64,000 nucleotides of DNA from Cymodocea nodosa (GCA_036874045.1 CM072336.1:4298001-4362000); one strand, 5' to 3'. Positions 24,511 through 47,401 are shown, counted from the stretch's first letter. A program made the numbers and translations. Notes: generated from the letters alone by a model not told the origin.

Positions 24511-27229
24511 TGCATGAAGGAGATCATTAATTTAATTTAATTTAATTTATTACTGCACTGATCGCCGTATAGCAGCATTAACTGCACTGGTGGTACCTCA
24601 CGTCAACCCTCTTTTGCTCTCCTTACATCACGAGCGTCGTCAATATTCATTGTGTTTCTGGCCATTTAATTTATATATATATATATATAGAATACGGGAA
24701 TGAAGATAATGAAATGCATACATAAAGCAAAACAGTAGTAGCCCACTCTTTGGGTTGCCACCTGCAACGGAAGAGACAAAGATAGCTTGCCTTATGACTG
24801 ACCATATACGTCACAGATTCTTGTTATTAAACAGTCAGGAATGTCACAGCTTTCCACGGACATACGTACGTACGTACATACATACATATATATATATATA
24901 TGGACCATATGTACGTGTCTATCATGCATCTCGGTGCTTTCTTGCTGGCATGCAACAGCCACCAAGGTGGAATGCTGATCGACTAGCCGTGTGGTGGTGT
25001 CGTTTGTTGTATCTGGAGAAACTTAATTTCTTGACCGTCACCATTTGGTGCCTTTCTACCGTCCAGCCCTTCTTCTTGTGTTTCTTTTCTTTTTTTATAT
25101 TAATCAGCGCTTTGACATCTGACCCGATCAACACGCAGCTCTAAGCTTTGTATATAAACCAATAAGAAAAAGAAGATATATTGGAATTCAAGCTGTCTGA
25201 TAGACCCCCTATAATCTTGTCAAACTTTTTTATATGTAAAACATAATTTAAGGAGCTGTAGGTTAAAACATCAATTAATTACGTTTTAATTCCAATGTTT
25301 CAAGTACGCACTTTTTATGGGTTTTTTTTTTTAAATTTTTTTATTATTTTCCGTATTTAGGTTGTTAGAAAAATCTCAAAGTACTGGAAAAAGTATGATA
25401 GAATTGAGTTTTATAGACGGTGACCATTTCACTCGTTTCTAATTAATTTTAAATTAAAATTTCAATATGATGTAAGAGCTAATTTACATCATTTACTTGT
25501 AAATGAATAAATAAGCCACAATTAAAGAAGAGTGTTAGAAAAGGCTCGTATATGTTGGTAAAAGTAAGGATAAATATTTTTACTTACTTATTATCAATTT
25601 ATTTTATGTTAGAATTTCAATATTTACAACATGCTTACATACGTACATACTGGTCAAGTACAAAGAATATAAATAATTAACGAGCTGCATGAAGACAAAC
25701 CTAGGGGGAAAAAAAAGAACGGTGCCATCGTATTCCTTAAACGATTTTTGGGTCATTATTATTATTATTAGTTGCATGTTCGTCACCTTATAATGTACGT
25801 AAATATATTGGTATTACAAGGACAACATCCACCCAAAAATGACACTTTTATCTAAAGTATAGGATAATTCAAGGGTGTATTAATTGATAAAAGCGCCGAG
25901 AGAATCTCCAGCTTCCAAGGTATATACAACGGGAAGGCTCTGTTCATATACTCATGGACATCTCTCCAATTTGTTTGGATTCTCTTTGAAGTATATATAT
26001 ATATAAATATATTTGAGGGGGGTGAACTTGTCTATCTACATTATCACCACAAAAACCCAAGTCTTTGTGTAGATATCATTCTAACACGTACACCATAACA
26101 ACGGCAAACGAAAATGGAGGGACGAAGCAGTTTTAGAAAAATTGACTCCTATCATGTTAAATCACACGTATATGTTAAACCAGGTCAGCGTAATCTGATC
26201 TCACTAAACATGACGACCTAATGTAATTATATCATCCTCCTAGTCAGTCAATCAACACGATTTCTTGTATCAGAATGGATGCCTCTACCTCGGGTGGATG
26301 ATGTCGCTTGCGTGAGAGAAGTAAAGTAGTGGAAGCTGACTCCGACGGTGCTTCAATTCCACGTGATGATAATATGAATGGATATATAAAACACGAGGCC
26401 ATAATTATTATGAAGCAGAAAACCGCTTGATTGTCTCGTTCATGGGCCATCAGGATAACCTACTCTTGGGGTGGTGGCTAATGAATGAATGGCAAAGGTG
26501 CGAGTGGCGATCAATTCGCAGATCACCACGCTAGTGGCAGAAAGACGATGACTGATTCGTGGGTTTATCAAGAAGCGAGGAGGAGGGAGGGCGGGCGGGC
26601 GGGCTCAAGGGCGCACAATTGTGTGGGAGGGTTTACAAAGTGATGATAGTTGTGACAATCCATCTGTAGATTGCCACAGCTGAAGTAGGAATCTGCTTTA
26701 GATCACAAATTCATGTAGTCATCATTGCCCAAGTCAACTTGTTCATTGAATATCGTCAAGGAATGGAAAAGTCGAGTCCTAGTGGTTATCTCCATAAAAT
26801 CACTGCACTAACCAGGAATGTTGAAGATGACTTGTTTGCGCATCGTCGTCAATGGTGGGTGACACTGTTACCGCCATAATGGTTAGTCCATTTGTACATC
26901 ACCATGAAGCAGAAAAGGGGAATGCTTGGATTGACCGGTTTATAGGTCGGAGCGAGAGCATTCAAGACAAACCTATCAAAGAGCAATGCTTTCAAACATA
27001 ACCAACTCACCGATGATTATTGGAATGCGTTATACATATAGTGACTTGCTTCAAAGGCTTACAAATACGGAGGACACATAAAGAAGACGGCACATACCAG
27101 CAAAACGTCGCAAGTTTAAGAAATTCCAACGGGCACACAGTGACAATTTACAAAACCAGCAACTCCACAAGCGCTGTTTAATGGAGATTGTACGATAACG
27201 AAGAACAAAGCAAAGGAAGGAAAGCGAAG
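24511..27229. other. Spacer with simple repeats
   Basis: No gene is supported. Simple repeats are a TA run at about 24,671-24,689, an ACGT/ACAT/TA tract at about 24,863-24,901 and a GGGC run at about 26,588-26,603. 24,700-25,150 and 26,240-26,960 are more GC-balanced and may hold promoter or decayed transcript sequence, but no open frame there resembles a known protein. The last about 180 bases are the 3' UTR of the neighbouring E2 gene. Confidence 0.45.
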
Positions 27230-31640
<4,411 letters not shown>

Positions 31641-31654
31641 ACAGGCAAGAGGTA

Positions 31655-32450
31655 CGATGCCGATTTATGACTACCTCACACGGTGGGTTTTTTTTTATTA
31701 TCTACGTTTTATGTGTCATTCTTAATTGGTATTATTTGATTTATTAACATAAACTTATTTGGATCATATCGATCTTCAACACGATTTGCAATGTCTATAT
31801 CTCTCTCTCATTTAAATTGTTCGCTCTCTTATCAAGTCTTATAGATCACAATTTACTCTACTTTTGTCGTACTCTAGTCACTCACGAACTACAAATTTCT
31901 CCGCCTTAACGTTGCCAACCGACTCACTCTTCCATCATTTGATCTTCTCATGTTGTGTCCTGTCTTTTTGTGTTATGTTGAGATACAGGTTACAATCAAG
32001 TCATTCATTAGGCAATGGTTCACCCAACCATGTTGATTTATGAATACCTTACCTGATACGGTGGTTAGGTTTTTTTTTCTTCTCTTGGTCTAAGCATTAT
32101 TTCTGTGAGGTTGCGTTGAATACTCATTGGTATTGTCCAACTTATTAACACGTATTTGTTTAGACCATATTGGTCTTCCAGTTGTTCTCTCGCCTTCCTG
32201 GCTTTAGCCTCTCCAATCACATGCTTGTTAGCTTTACCTTCGATGTGTTACCTTTAATCGCGCCTCTCTATCGTTTAATTCTCTTATGCTGTGTGTCTTA
32301 CCTATTTGTGTTGTGTCGATAAATAGGATACAATCAAGTTATTTCAACATAGTTTAAATTCATTAAGCAATGACCCGTCCAATCTAAATCAAATCCTGTA
32401 TAATTTACACCTCTACTGAGTGGGTGGTCTCGGATGATTTACTTGTACTT
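31655..32450. repeat. Diverged tandem repeat, unit about 370 bases
   Basis: The segment starting gatttatgactacctcacacg near 31,660 recurs in diverged form near 32,035 (gatttatgaataccttacct), and a third, partial copy follows near 32,395. Matching internal blocks include 'tcttctcatgttgtgtcctg' with 'tcttatgctgtgtgtcttac', and 'caatcaagtcatt' with 'caatcaagttatt', each about 370 bases apart. No protein is encoded. It may be a transposon terminal repeat or satellite fragment. Confidence 0.65.
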
Positions 32451-32555
32451 GTGGAAGAAGATTAAATCCCTTCGTATTTTTGCTTTTCTTTCACGCTTTT
32501 ACGATGATCACATGTCGATGGGATCAGACGTGATCCCAACCAACATCAATATCAC

Positions 32556-32581
32556 AATATATATATATATATATATATATT
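32556..32581. repeat. TA microsatellite
   Basis: An uninterrupted alternating TA run of about 25 bases lies in the spacer between the first E2 gene and the PsaG gene. The surrounding 32,450-33,187 shows no gene. Confidence 0.9.
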
Positions 32582-33187
32582 ATCAGCGCTCTATTTATTT
32601 AACTTTACGACCGTTTCGTTTCTCTTACACATGATGCAACATGTTCTAAAGTGAAATCCGAAAAAAGTAACTAAGGGAGAAGATTGACTCTTGAAATTGA
32701 TTTATAAATACCAGAATTTTCCATTTGTTGTCTAAAATAACTGGTCTAAGAGCGTGAGAAGTTGTTTATTTGTTGACGGAAATTGAGCATCAACGATTTT
32801 TTAAGGCACGCAACTAATTAAGCTTAGCTTAATCGATTACTCAATATGCACCTCTAGATTTTTCATGACTAAGCTCAGATCATTCCGTTCGATATGCACC
32901 TCTAGAAGTCGAATTAAATATTGATTCAAAGTCACCGAACCAACGGCAGTTGAGAACAATACTCATGATTAATCAAGTAATTACCCATGGGCAAAGGCAC
33001 TACATATACATGATTATTAGATCGGATGATGCATTTTCTAAGCCAGACCTCTGCATGCCACAGAACGTTACCCGAACCCTCTTCTTGATCATTTCGTTTC
33101 AGAAAAATGTACAAGAAATTAAGAAGCACGGCGATGCAACCACCCTTCCCTCCCTCCCTCCCTCCTCCGTCGGCGGCGGCGTATTGC

Positions 33188-33691
33188 TTAGCCGAAGAAG
33201 CTGGGGTCGTACCCATTGCTGGACGTAGCAAGCACGTAGTAAGCAACAATATGTCCGATCGAACCCCAGGCCAGGACGTCGACGATGTTGAAGCCGACGG
33301 GGTCATTGGACTTGAGCAGGTTGATGTACTCCTGAGCACGCACGTCCCCGGCCTCGAAGTGGCTGACGCCGTTTTGCTTCGGCAGGCCTTGCTTCGCCAC
33401 GTTCTCCCTCTGGAAGTTGAAGAACACGAACCTGCCCAAGAACAAGGACAGTCCGTTGCAGAGGCAGATCACGATCTGGGGGTTCAGCTCCGCGCGGACG
33501 CCCATCTTGCCTGCAGGCTTGACGGCGGCGGCCTTCGACTTGGACATGGATTTTTTCGTGGTGGACGCCCAGAGGAAGGTGTCGGTTGGCATGAGGGGCC
33601 TGAGGCCATGGAAGGAGCGGTGGGATGGGGTGAGGTGGCGCGCGTTGTTCTTGAGAAGAGTGGGGGCCGAGAAGATGGCGGACGAGGCCAT
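33188..33691 (-). CDS. PSAG: Photosystem I reaction centre subunit V (PsaG), plastid precursor
   Basis: PsaG is a nuclear-encoded two-helix thylakoid protein that helps stabilise photosystem I and its LHCI antenna belt. The gene is intronless and GC-rich. From the ATG at 33,691 it gives 167 aa, the usual precursor length. Residues 1 to about 68 form a Ser/Ala/Lys-rich transit peptide, and the mature protein starts near AELNPQIV. The first membrane helix contains [18 protein letters not shown] and the second [20 protein letters not shown]. The loop has the conserved [11 protein letters not shown] and SHFEAGD blocks, and the C-terminus is GYDPSFFG. On the gene strand an ACGT core (33,881-33,885) and GATAAG I-box (33,873-33,878, plus strand) lie about 180 bases upstream, as in many light-driven promoters. 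No TATA box was seen. An in-frame ATG at 33,919 would add 76 residues (see findings). Confidence 0.97.
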   Translation of the reverse strand: MASSAIFSAPTLLKNNARHLTPSHRSFHGLRPLMPTDTFLWASTTKKSMSKSKAAAVKPAGKMGVRAELNPQIVICLCNGLSLFLGRFVFFNFQRENVAKQGLPKQNGVSHFEAGDVRAQEYINLLKSNDPVGFNIVDVLAWGSIGHIVAYYVLATSSNGYDPSFFG

Positions 33692-33919
33692 GGTCGCGCG
33701 CGGTGGTGGTGCCGGAGGATTGGAGCTTGGGGATGGTGTGTGTGTGGATTCCACGGCTGGTGATCGAGGATTTAGTAGAATGGAGAGTAGTGAAGACCTG
33801 GTCGAGAAACGTGGACGGTGGATGGTTCGGATCGGAGCCGATGAGGTGGCCGATCTGCATTGGTTAGGGATGGATAAGGTACGTGTCCGCCACAGAACTT
33901 GAATCAAGTTTGCGGCCAT

Positions 33920-35540
33920 TATTTCCTTCCTATCTTCTTCCTACAAACTAAAAGGTGTGGATCATAAAAATGGTCAGAGCTAGAGCTATTTTTCTCTGCT
34001 CTCAAATTACCATTATTCCTTGGTGCCAATTTGCTGCAAAATTATTCAACCCAATTAAGAACCCAACAAGCCCCGCTGGCATTCACAGAAACCTCTTAAA
34101 AGGACCCATCAAGAGTTTCCAACGACGCTTTGTTCTACCGTACGTTTACGTATCTTCTTAATTTATACAACCTGGTAATGACACGATAATTAAACCAACG
34201 ATTTTGAATAGTCCGTTACCATCATTACCGATACTACTATGCCATCATCCAGTACCGAACGTCGAGTGAATCGAAGTGGTTTACAGTAAAATGTATAGTA
34301 TAGAAGAATTGTAAACAGATGAGCAACAGAAAGTTTTCTCGTTAGTTCTTTCTTTTCTCTCAATCTTCGTCCTCTTTCTTTCTCACTTGTGCTCTCTTTC
34401 TCCGACGGTTAGTTTTTCCATTCAAGTTTAACAACTTCAGTTGATCTTCACTCGTTCCATTCAAGTATGATGAAACCATAGAAGTCCTCATCCAAGCTAC
34501 CACTTGAATCATCATCATCGAAGTATGTGATCGATCAATCTCTCTTGTAGATACAGACCATGATTTTTAATTTTGTTGTGCTACCCTATACCACTGGGGT
34601 CAAAACCACCCAGGAAGCTTGAAAGAAGCTACAGATAGAAGCACCAAAGTGGTGGATTTGGTAATTCAGGTTCTATTTTAAATTTTATTATTCGGCTCTC
34701 TATATGTTTTCAAGTAAATTTTTCTATCCAAACCAACGTTCAAAAATCTAACCAAAGCATATATGAAAAATAAATGAGAAACTTAGGAGAAAGTTAAGAA
34801 GAATATTTCTGCATTTTGGAACGTTCAAAAACCAAAGTGGTTAATAGAAAATTCCCCTCCTACGTGTTAGCCACGTTTGAACAAATCATATAATAATCCT
34901 CACGTAACAAGTACGCGTCGTCGACGGCCACCAGAAAAACTTTGCCGCTTTTGATGATGTTGGTCGATGGACATAAAAGTATGATAACATGAACAAGTGG
35001 GTGGAGAAACTCTGATACCAAACGACTCTAAACAGGCTCACTACCTCATGTTCAGTATGGTTCAATCTGAACCAAGCACCCTAATTTACCGATAGATTCT
35101 TGACGAAAAAAATGCAAGATAATCGAAACCGTCTAAATGTCTCGAGAAAACACAGGAAATCGACATCAAGCAAGCATCAACGTGTAGATCTATGACCATG
35201 AAGTAAATAAATAAGCCCACCAAAGGGGGCTCATTAATGTTTCAACTGGAGTATGTTCGAACACATCCGCCAGCACAACTGGACGATAAAAACCAAATGA
35301 CTACATCAGGGGAACAAAATACGCATAATTTCCGAACTATTATATTGGCCATACATGTCGGACAGCAAAGGATAGCAGTTTCGGCTCTCCATAAACAACA
35401 GTGATGGCAGCATCTTAGGATAGCGCAACCACATAAAGCTACCAGTAACAAAACATGGTCCAATAGTTTGAAACATTTAGGAGATTTCTATCGTTTTTAT
35501 TTACCCATAAGGTGCGTACTTTGCCCAGCCCTTCGTTTCT
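33920..35540. other. Spacer between PsaG and the second E2 gene
   Basis: No gene is seen. CT-rich sequence at 34,335-34,400 and several open but unrecognisable frames occur. At 35,010-35,020 ctctgatacca matches the reverse complement of the initiator-Met tRNA primer-binding site used by many plant retrotransposons, but no long terminal repeat could be recognised beside it. The last part (from about 35,500) is the 3' UTR of the E2 gene. Confidence 0.45.
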
Positions 35541-35555
35541 AATAGACCAACCCTC

Positions 35556-40627
<5,072 letters not shown>

Positions 40628-42098
40628 CGATCAACCTTTGCTCAACACTTAACTTCAGAAAGCAATAATACCTGCAAAATAAAATCCCCCTTAAAATTTA
40701 TTCTTCCCCCCAAAACTCGACGATTTAGTTGATAAGTGAAAATGTTCGACGTCAGTGGGACACAGAAATCCTAACAATAACAACAACAACCACAACCACA
40801 ACAGATCGAACCCTGAAAACCTCGTCGACAGATCTGAAACAAAAACAGCCACATACCAATCCGCGCACTTCCTTTCGCCCTCTGGCGTATACTAGGGCAA
40901 GGCACTTCTATCCGACACGAGAGATCCTTCGACTTCAACCACCGGCGATCCCGAGTCTCGACGGGGCGAGCGTCGAGTGGCGAGTGCTATGTATCGCCAC
41001 GCACTCCTCCGAACCGCGTAGGTGGTCCCCGCATTGTCGACCTTTATTCGTTCTAGAAAATTCCTAACGCCGAATCCGCGAAGACCTGCTGACTGTTGGG
41101 GGGCTTGGAGCCGTCTGATTGGAGATTGGACGGTATGAGATGGACGACTGGGTGCAAGGGTGGGGCTCACCTCACCGCTTGAACTTGACGCAGTCGGGTC
41201 TGATGTCTCGCGGATCGCGGGCTGATAAATGTAATAATCTGGACTGGGCATTCTAAATTTGTGCAATCTATTAAAAAAAGGAAATCTTAGATTTATAAAC
41301 TCGATCGCTTATTTTTTAAACAAAATGGATCAAAATACGCCAAACTTTGGTTTAAAAACTACTTTCCTTCTCCTTCATGGCAATAATCTACCACAGTACC
41401 ACTTAAATAATGAAAAATCAGCATTCATAAATTTCGACATCTATAACTGCAAAGTTTGGAAATCCCGTACCATCATTCACGCGCCCATAAACTTACTCAC
41501 CAAAACCATAAACTATTACAAAAAGTTTATATTAAATGCCACCTAAGAGAGAGAACGTACCAAAACAAACTGAGAACTATCATATTAAACAAACCAACGG
41601 CAACCATTACATCTAAAAACGATGACTAAAATTAAGATTCCTATTTTTAATAAGTAACAACGCTACGTTTACACACAAATCACAAGTGAAAGAATGCATA
41701 AAAAAATCTATACTCGATGAATTATTTATTTATTTATTGTCAATTAATTTTGAAGTAAATTATTTTATCTTTTTCCCCAGATTAGGGCACTTGCTCGAAA
41801 ATTCCTCTTGTTGGCCACTTTGAAATATGTTGACCCGGATTATCTTATTGAAATCAATAATATCGTGTACTTTGATAGAGGAACTTATTACAGTGAAGGA
41901 TTAAGACCTCGGATCGCAACTGAAAAACCAAAGGCAAGAAATGCCTATCACCACTACAAGGATGGGCGATGGCGTGCCGCCAGGAAATTTGATTTGCTAC
42001 AACGAATTCGCTTGGGATTTACAGTTGAGAATGGACAGGCGGCAGAAGACTCGTCCGTCCGTCGCGTTCAATCATGTGGCGACCGGCAAGATCAGGAG
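40628..42098. other. Second E2 leader and promoter, then spacer and MYB 3' region
   Basis: 40,628-41,060 holds the leader and leader intron of the second E2 gene. 41,060-41,230 is GC-rich and is probably its promoter. 41,290-41,790 is AT-rich with an unrecognised open frame on the plus strand. 41,800-42,098 is the probable 3' UTR of the MYB-CC gene; open plus-strand frames there and over its last exon are shadows. Confidence 0.45.
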
Positions 42099-45000
42099 TT
42101 AGCAAGGATTGCTACGTTTCAGGCTGGGCAACCTCTGGTAGAACGTCGTGCCTTCCGGAGCCGATGGATGGAGTTGCTTCTCCTCAGGGACCGGCACCCG
42201 GAACGCACCGCCGCACACAGGCGGCTGATGGAATCCCGGCGCGTTCGCAACGGTTCCTCCCTTCGTCACAAGATCGGCGAGGTCGTTCCCTGCCGACTCA
42301 GCCCCGGACGATGCCGTGATCTGCTCAGCGGCAATTTTGCATGCCTTCTCTAGCAGCGACTCCACGTACTTCTGGTGTGCATCAATTCGTATCTTCAGGT
42401 GCTTCTGAACCTACGCCAAGAGCCCAAGTAAAAAATTTGTCATATACATGCGGTTATTAAATTATCAATCAATCGACAGACCAAGAAACAACGAAAAGGG
42501 TAAACCACCTCCATTTGTTCATGCAGCTTTCGTTGTACTTCCATTTGTGCCCTTAATGCTTCTTTGACTTCAAGGCCACTGAAAAATGGTAAAAACTTTA
42601 CTTTGAAATGCACACAAAGAATATCTTGAAGGTAGTGTCAAGCCAAACAATAAGGTGATTTAACTTACTCGTTTGCATCAGGGGTATGCCCCATTGGAGA
42701 TGGAGACCCACCAGTACTTGTGCCCTCCAAGAGGTATGAAGCTTGCAACGGAAATGAAGAACGTCAAAGGCAAGGTTTGACAAAGAAAAACCTTATGTAT
42801 ATTTTTCACTGAAATGGAGACCTAGAACTTGGTAACATATATATTCATAATGTTGTGCTGCTCATTTGTATCCTGTATATTACATACGTAGCATTAAATG
42901 TAAAATGTGAATCACCGTGTACATTGATTGCATTGCTGACATGCATTATATAAGCAAGCCAAGCCACCACCAATACACAAATCAACAATGGGAATACAAG
43001 CATTCGTGCCTCTCCTTTCTCAATCTAGTTCCTTTTCATTTTCTTCTAGTTTTTCTCTCTAGTTTCCCAGCAACGCCTATGTGGAAAACAGTAGAAAAGG
43101 CTTGCAAGAAGGACAAAACTTATACAGCAGAAATTACTTCTGTTCTGTCAGTTGTTATAATTAATCTCAAGTATAATTATACATGAATTCAACAGAAACG
43201 AAGAAAAGACAACTTTCACATTCTCCCTGTTTCCTATATACATAAACAAAATAATAGATATGGAAAGATAAAACGGACCTTGTAGGCAAAAGAGAAAAAT
43301 ATATTAAAAAACGAATACATTTTCACTTAACATTAAGATCACAGACATAAATGGTTTAATTATTTCTCTAAAATCTATGATTATATCTGTGATTTATATT
43401 AACGATTTCATGCTTAAACAGCTAATACATGAAAATGCATTTCGTTGTATCAGTACTACAAGATCATGATATTTTTGCAATCCAACCATGAAAATGATCA
43501 TCAATGTGGATTGTAGACATCCAAACCATGGAATTTTTTTCCCTAGGGAATAGAGGATGTGCAACTTAAATAGATTCAGAATGGCACAGGACGACAGAAA
43601 CAAGAATAAAGAACCAGGTACTCTTAAGCCTGAGATAATTTAAAACCTTGCTTCCTCAAACCAAAACTCTTGAAACAATGAGTTCGTGAAAATTAAGAAG
43701 CCCGTGCAATCACTTAGTTTGTCCCGTATAGAGGAGGGTCAAATAACATTCAAACTTGAGTTATATCTACCATGGGCATAGCACTTCGAAATCATAAAGA
43801 TTGTATGGGCAAAATATTAGTATAGGTTTAGCTTCCACCACCTTGTTTCTTAATTTCCCCAAAATGTCTAGAAATAAAAATTCCATTTAGTTCTGCTTGT
43901 GTTGGAAATTTTACAAGGATGAAAATATTTGTACAGGAGATATCAAATTCTGTATCGATAAAGCTGACTTTCAATTGACCTGGAAGTACTTAATTAATAG
44001 AGTGAACCCAACGTATTACCAATAATCTTCATGGGTTTCCTAGACGGGAAAACTTACCATCTTTTGATTGCTCACCCATTTCTTTTCCGGATTGCTTACC
44101 AAGCCTGTACTTCTGTTGGGGAAAAACAAAAGAAATGATGCATGACTATCAGATTTCATTTAGCATCCAAAATTTTGACCGTTAGTTTAAATCTAAACTG
44201 CAAATGCTCTGAAGACTAAAGGCACAAAATTTGGAGAATACCTGCAGATGACTCTTCAAGTGAAAAAGTGTAAGCCCCTTGACACCCATGGTTCGCAGGA
44301 TGGTTTTTGGGGTAGCTTCTACAACAAAAAATATTGTTGCATCTTGAGAAACAAAAAAAAAATGAAAACATATTATCTTAGTTTTCACATAATTTCACAT
44401 TCCTATAAAAAATGATTATCGAAAGATAATCATCTATTTTAGAAGAAGCAGTATTATGATATTCTAGTTAGAGACAACAATTGAAATAATTAGGATAAAT
44501 AATTATTATTTCTTTCTTGGGATACCTACATTACCCGGTTAAATTTATGGTTAACGTATGCAAGGGTAGATTATGTTTCCTTGTTTTACCCTACCCTTGT
44601 GATTCCCATTCCATATAACTACTACAGCTAACCAAATTCCAGGATAGATAGCTCTTAAACTAAATTTAGAGGAAATATGCTAAACTATAATCCATCAAAG
44701 AGATATTGCCCCAGTAATTTGATACTCAGGTGGCTTCTCTGTTGCTTAACTGATTTCAAAGCAAACTTGCTACTCAAAGCCATAAGTAAACTGAGAGGAG
44801 AAAAACCAAGTTCAATAGATAAGGGATTGGTGATTATTTTATTATTTGCACCCAAGCAGGCATGTGAGATTGAAAAGTGCAATTTTATATTTGCAAAATT
44901 ACCATCATAAATAATTCTAAGATTTTCTGGTGAGTAAAACACATAAACACAATCAACCACCCTCCAACCTCACCTAATCATTTTGTCACATACAAGCTGC

Positions 45001-46938
45001 TTCACTTTGCTGGGACAAAAAACTTGGAAAACATAAACAAGAGTAATGAATTCATTCTCATGTGTTAGTTGACTGCCCAAATAGATCTTCCAACAATTTG
45101 TATCATAACATTCCAAAGAGGACTAACTGTCTAATTCAGCCAAGAGGATGTTGTAACTAAGCAGTAACTTTGCAGTGAGTCACTGACCCATTATACTGAT
45201 ATTTATAACCTCATCAAAATGTGATGGTATGAGTCATATGACACAAATCAGAACATCCATAAGATGCATTGAGTTTCCTATCAAAAAATTATTGGATGTA
45301 GTTCTCAAAATCAGTGGCATAACAGCACGTTCTTACAAAAAGTGAAGTCTTCAAGACAACAAAAGATTGGATACTAAAAACTCGAAAGGCATAACTTTAA
45401 ATATGACATGATTTCATCAGTTCATAAATATAAACCCGAATTTTCTATTTAATGAGCACTAACAAAAAATACAAGCAATTATAAACGTACAATATTGTGA
45501 GCAATTATAAAGAAAGAAAGAGATAATTGTAGATAAGTGTTGATAGTTACCAACTTACCATAGGATCAGAAATTTTAAATTACTTTTTTAAAAGTCTTTG
45601 TTTAGTAACCACAAAATCATTTCAATGCTCTTTGATTCTGTTTTGAATATATAGATATTTGTTGAAGATGGATGAGTATATACAGAATTTTTTGACCAAA
45701 TGGCAAACGTTGATCCAGCCTACTAATCTCCTGTTGGCTTAATATAATGGATACAACTTTGAAATAAATATATATTCCACATTTTTCTAAAACTTGAAGA
45801 TTGAACAAGTGTTGGATTCATTTTTACAAATAAATTTATCATTTTTCCAGCAAAGTACTATAATCACAAATACATAGCCCATTCGGATTGAAGAAAGAGA
45901 ACAAAGAAAGGAAAGAAAAATAAGTATGGCAATATAATCCTCTTTTCAAGCATCAACAAAAAAAAATTAAAATATGACAAAATCAATGGGGGCTTATACA
46001 AGTGATATGCAGACCGAAAAATAAAACACGAAAAGGATGACTAAGGGCTTGGGACAGGGAATCCCCAGAAACTAAGAGGCAAGAGAAAGCAAGACTATGA
46101 AAATTGCCAAAAGAAAAAGAAACCAACATCTCTGATCCTCAACATTGGCAATAGACTTGATATAATCCTTATCCGTCAACAATCAACTCAATGCATGTGA
46201 GAAAATGTCAAGGGTTTAATGTCCTTGCTGGATGTTAATTAACATTTCAGAACCACTACAAACAATATTTTCCAGAGTTTCTACGACACCACTTATGGCA
46301 TAACATAAGAAAATGAATCTCCCAGCCTTACAATATTGGTTTCAGAATAGTCTGCAAAATATTATTGAACTATCATACTTCTTCAGTACCTTCAAAGGAA
46401 TTGGAAACTATCCAAAATTTACCTGAATTAAATAAAAAAACACATGTTTTGGGATATGAAAGAGGATTATAAGCTTTCACAATTGTTGAGTTGCCTGGAA
46501 TGTTTTGGGAATGATTCTCTAATCTCAGACATTTCTTATACCATTTTTTGACAAATGAATTTCGATAGATGATACTCTTAAGACTCTGTCTATAATTATG
46601 TTAGTTTGGGATGGAGAAAAATTTATCTTTAAAAAAAGTTATTAATAGGAAATAAATAATCAAGTACGATTAACTCTGCTAAAATGGACTGAAAACAACA
46701 TATTTGTGGTCTAATAACTTGGTAATCCACATCATAGGCGAACAAAATAGGAAGAGGGAAAAGGTTGCTAACTTTCGGGCCCTCCAAGCTGGGCGACGGC
46801 ATCAACGAAGCGCTCGTGGAGGTCAGCAGTCCACCTGAGCCTGGGCTTGGGATCTGCAGTGAGGACCACGCTGGGTGCATGGATCTCCTCCAGCGGAAAG
46901 GAGGAAGCTTGCTTCCTATGGATCAGATCAGAGAACAT
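42099..46938 (-). CDS. MYB-CC (GARP-type) transcription factor, PHL/MYR group
   Basis: This gene encodes a nuclear DNA-binding protein of the MYB-CC family, which includes PHR1, the PHL proteins and MYR1/MYR2. Exons are 46938-46773, 44318-44242, 44112-44058, 42741-42669, 42578-42509 and 42410-42099, which join to 250 aa. Residues about 29-88 are the MYB domain: PKPRLRWTADLHERFVDAV, then ATPKTILRTMGVKG, LTLFHLKSHLQ and KYRLGKQ. The family's SHLQKYR helix spans an exon border. Residues about 125-172 are the MYB-CC coiled coil (EALRAQMEVQRKLHEQME, then VQKHLKIRIDAHQKYVESLL). The C-terminal 75 residues are less conserved. An in-frame stop sits two codons upstream of the ATG. Whether it binds P1BS phosphate-response sites or controls flowering, as MYR1/2 do, cannot be decided from sequence. 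Confidence 0.95.
44319..46772 (-). other. Large first intron of the MYB-CC gene
   Basis: This intron of 2,454 bases splits a codon within the MYB domain (GGPE-K-ATPK). It is AT-rich, with no repeat or hidden exon that I could recognise. The intron at 42,742-44,057 of the same gene is also long (1,316 bases) and unremarkable. Confidence 0.8.
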
Positions 46939-47030
46939 ATCCTACTCCTCCTCCACCCACCCCCTCCTCCTTCTGAGAACAAACTGGAGTTGTGACCAAA
47001 AAGTTGATCTTTTTAGGTGAGGGGGAGAAG

Positions 47031-47040
47031 CATATATAAG
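47031..47040 (-). promoter_or_regulatory. Possible TATA box of the MYB-CC gene
   Basis: The sequence reads TTATATATGC on the minus strand, about 95 bases above the MYB-CC start codon. It reads GCATATATAA on the plus strand, so it could instead serve a plus-strand transcript. The orientation is not decided by sequence. Confidence 0.3.
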
Positions 47041-47401
47041 AACAAGAGGCAGACAAACCCAACAGCAAAGCAGTGGAGGAAACTAGAAGGTGGGCGTTCT
47101 CCTCGTTCCCCTCCTTTTTGTTTGCTTGCGCTGGTGGTGGAGATTTGCAGATTTGTTGGGCAGGAAATCGACCTTTGAGGTAAAGACTAAGAAAAGAAGG
47201 TGAGCTTTAGGCTCTGGTACCTTGTTATCTATCTTCTAGCGTGTGACGCTCGTTTTCTCCCTAGTCCCCGTTTTCTCCCTAGTCCCCACAATGTCTGTAA
47301 AAAAGAGAGAGAGGTATTCTTCTGATTGAGCGAAAAGGGAAAATCTGGTTGAGCTTGGTAGATTTGGGCTCTCTCTTTTTTTCAATAATAGGTCAAAATA
47401 T

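Noticed and set aside
33107..33763. 218-codon plus-strand frame over PsaG
   Set aside because: It is antisense to the confidently identified PsaG gene and has no family look.
41808..42353. 181-codon plus-strand frame
   Set aside because: It lies over the last MYB-CC exon and its 3' UTR. The minus frame continues the MYB-CC protein exactly.
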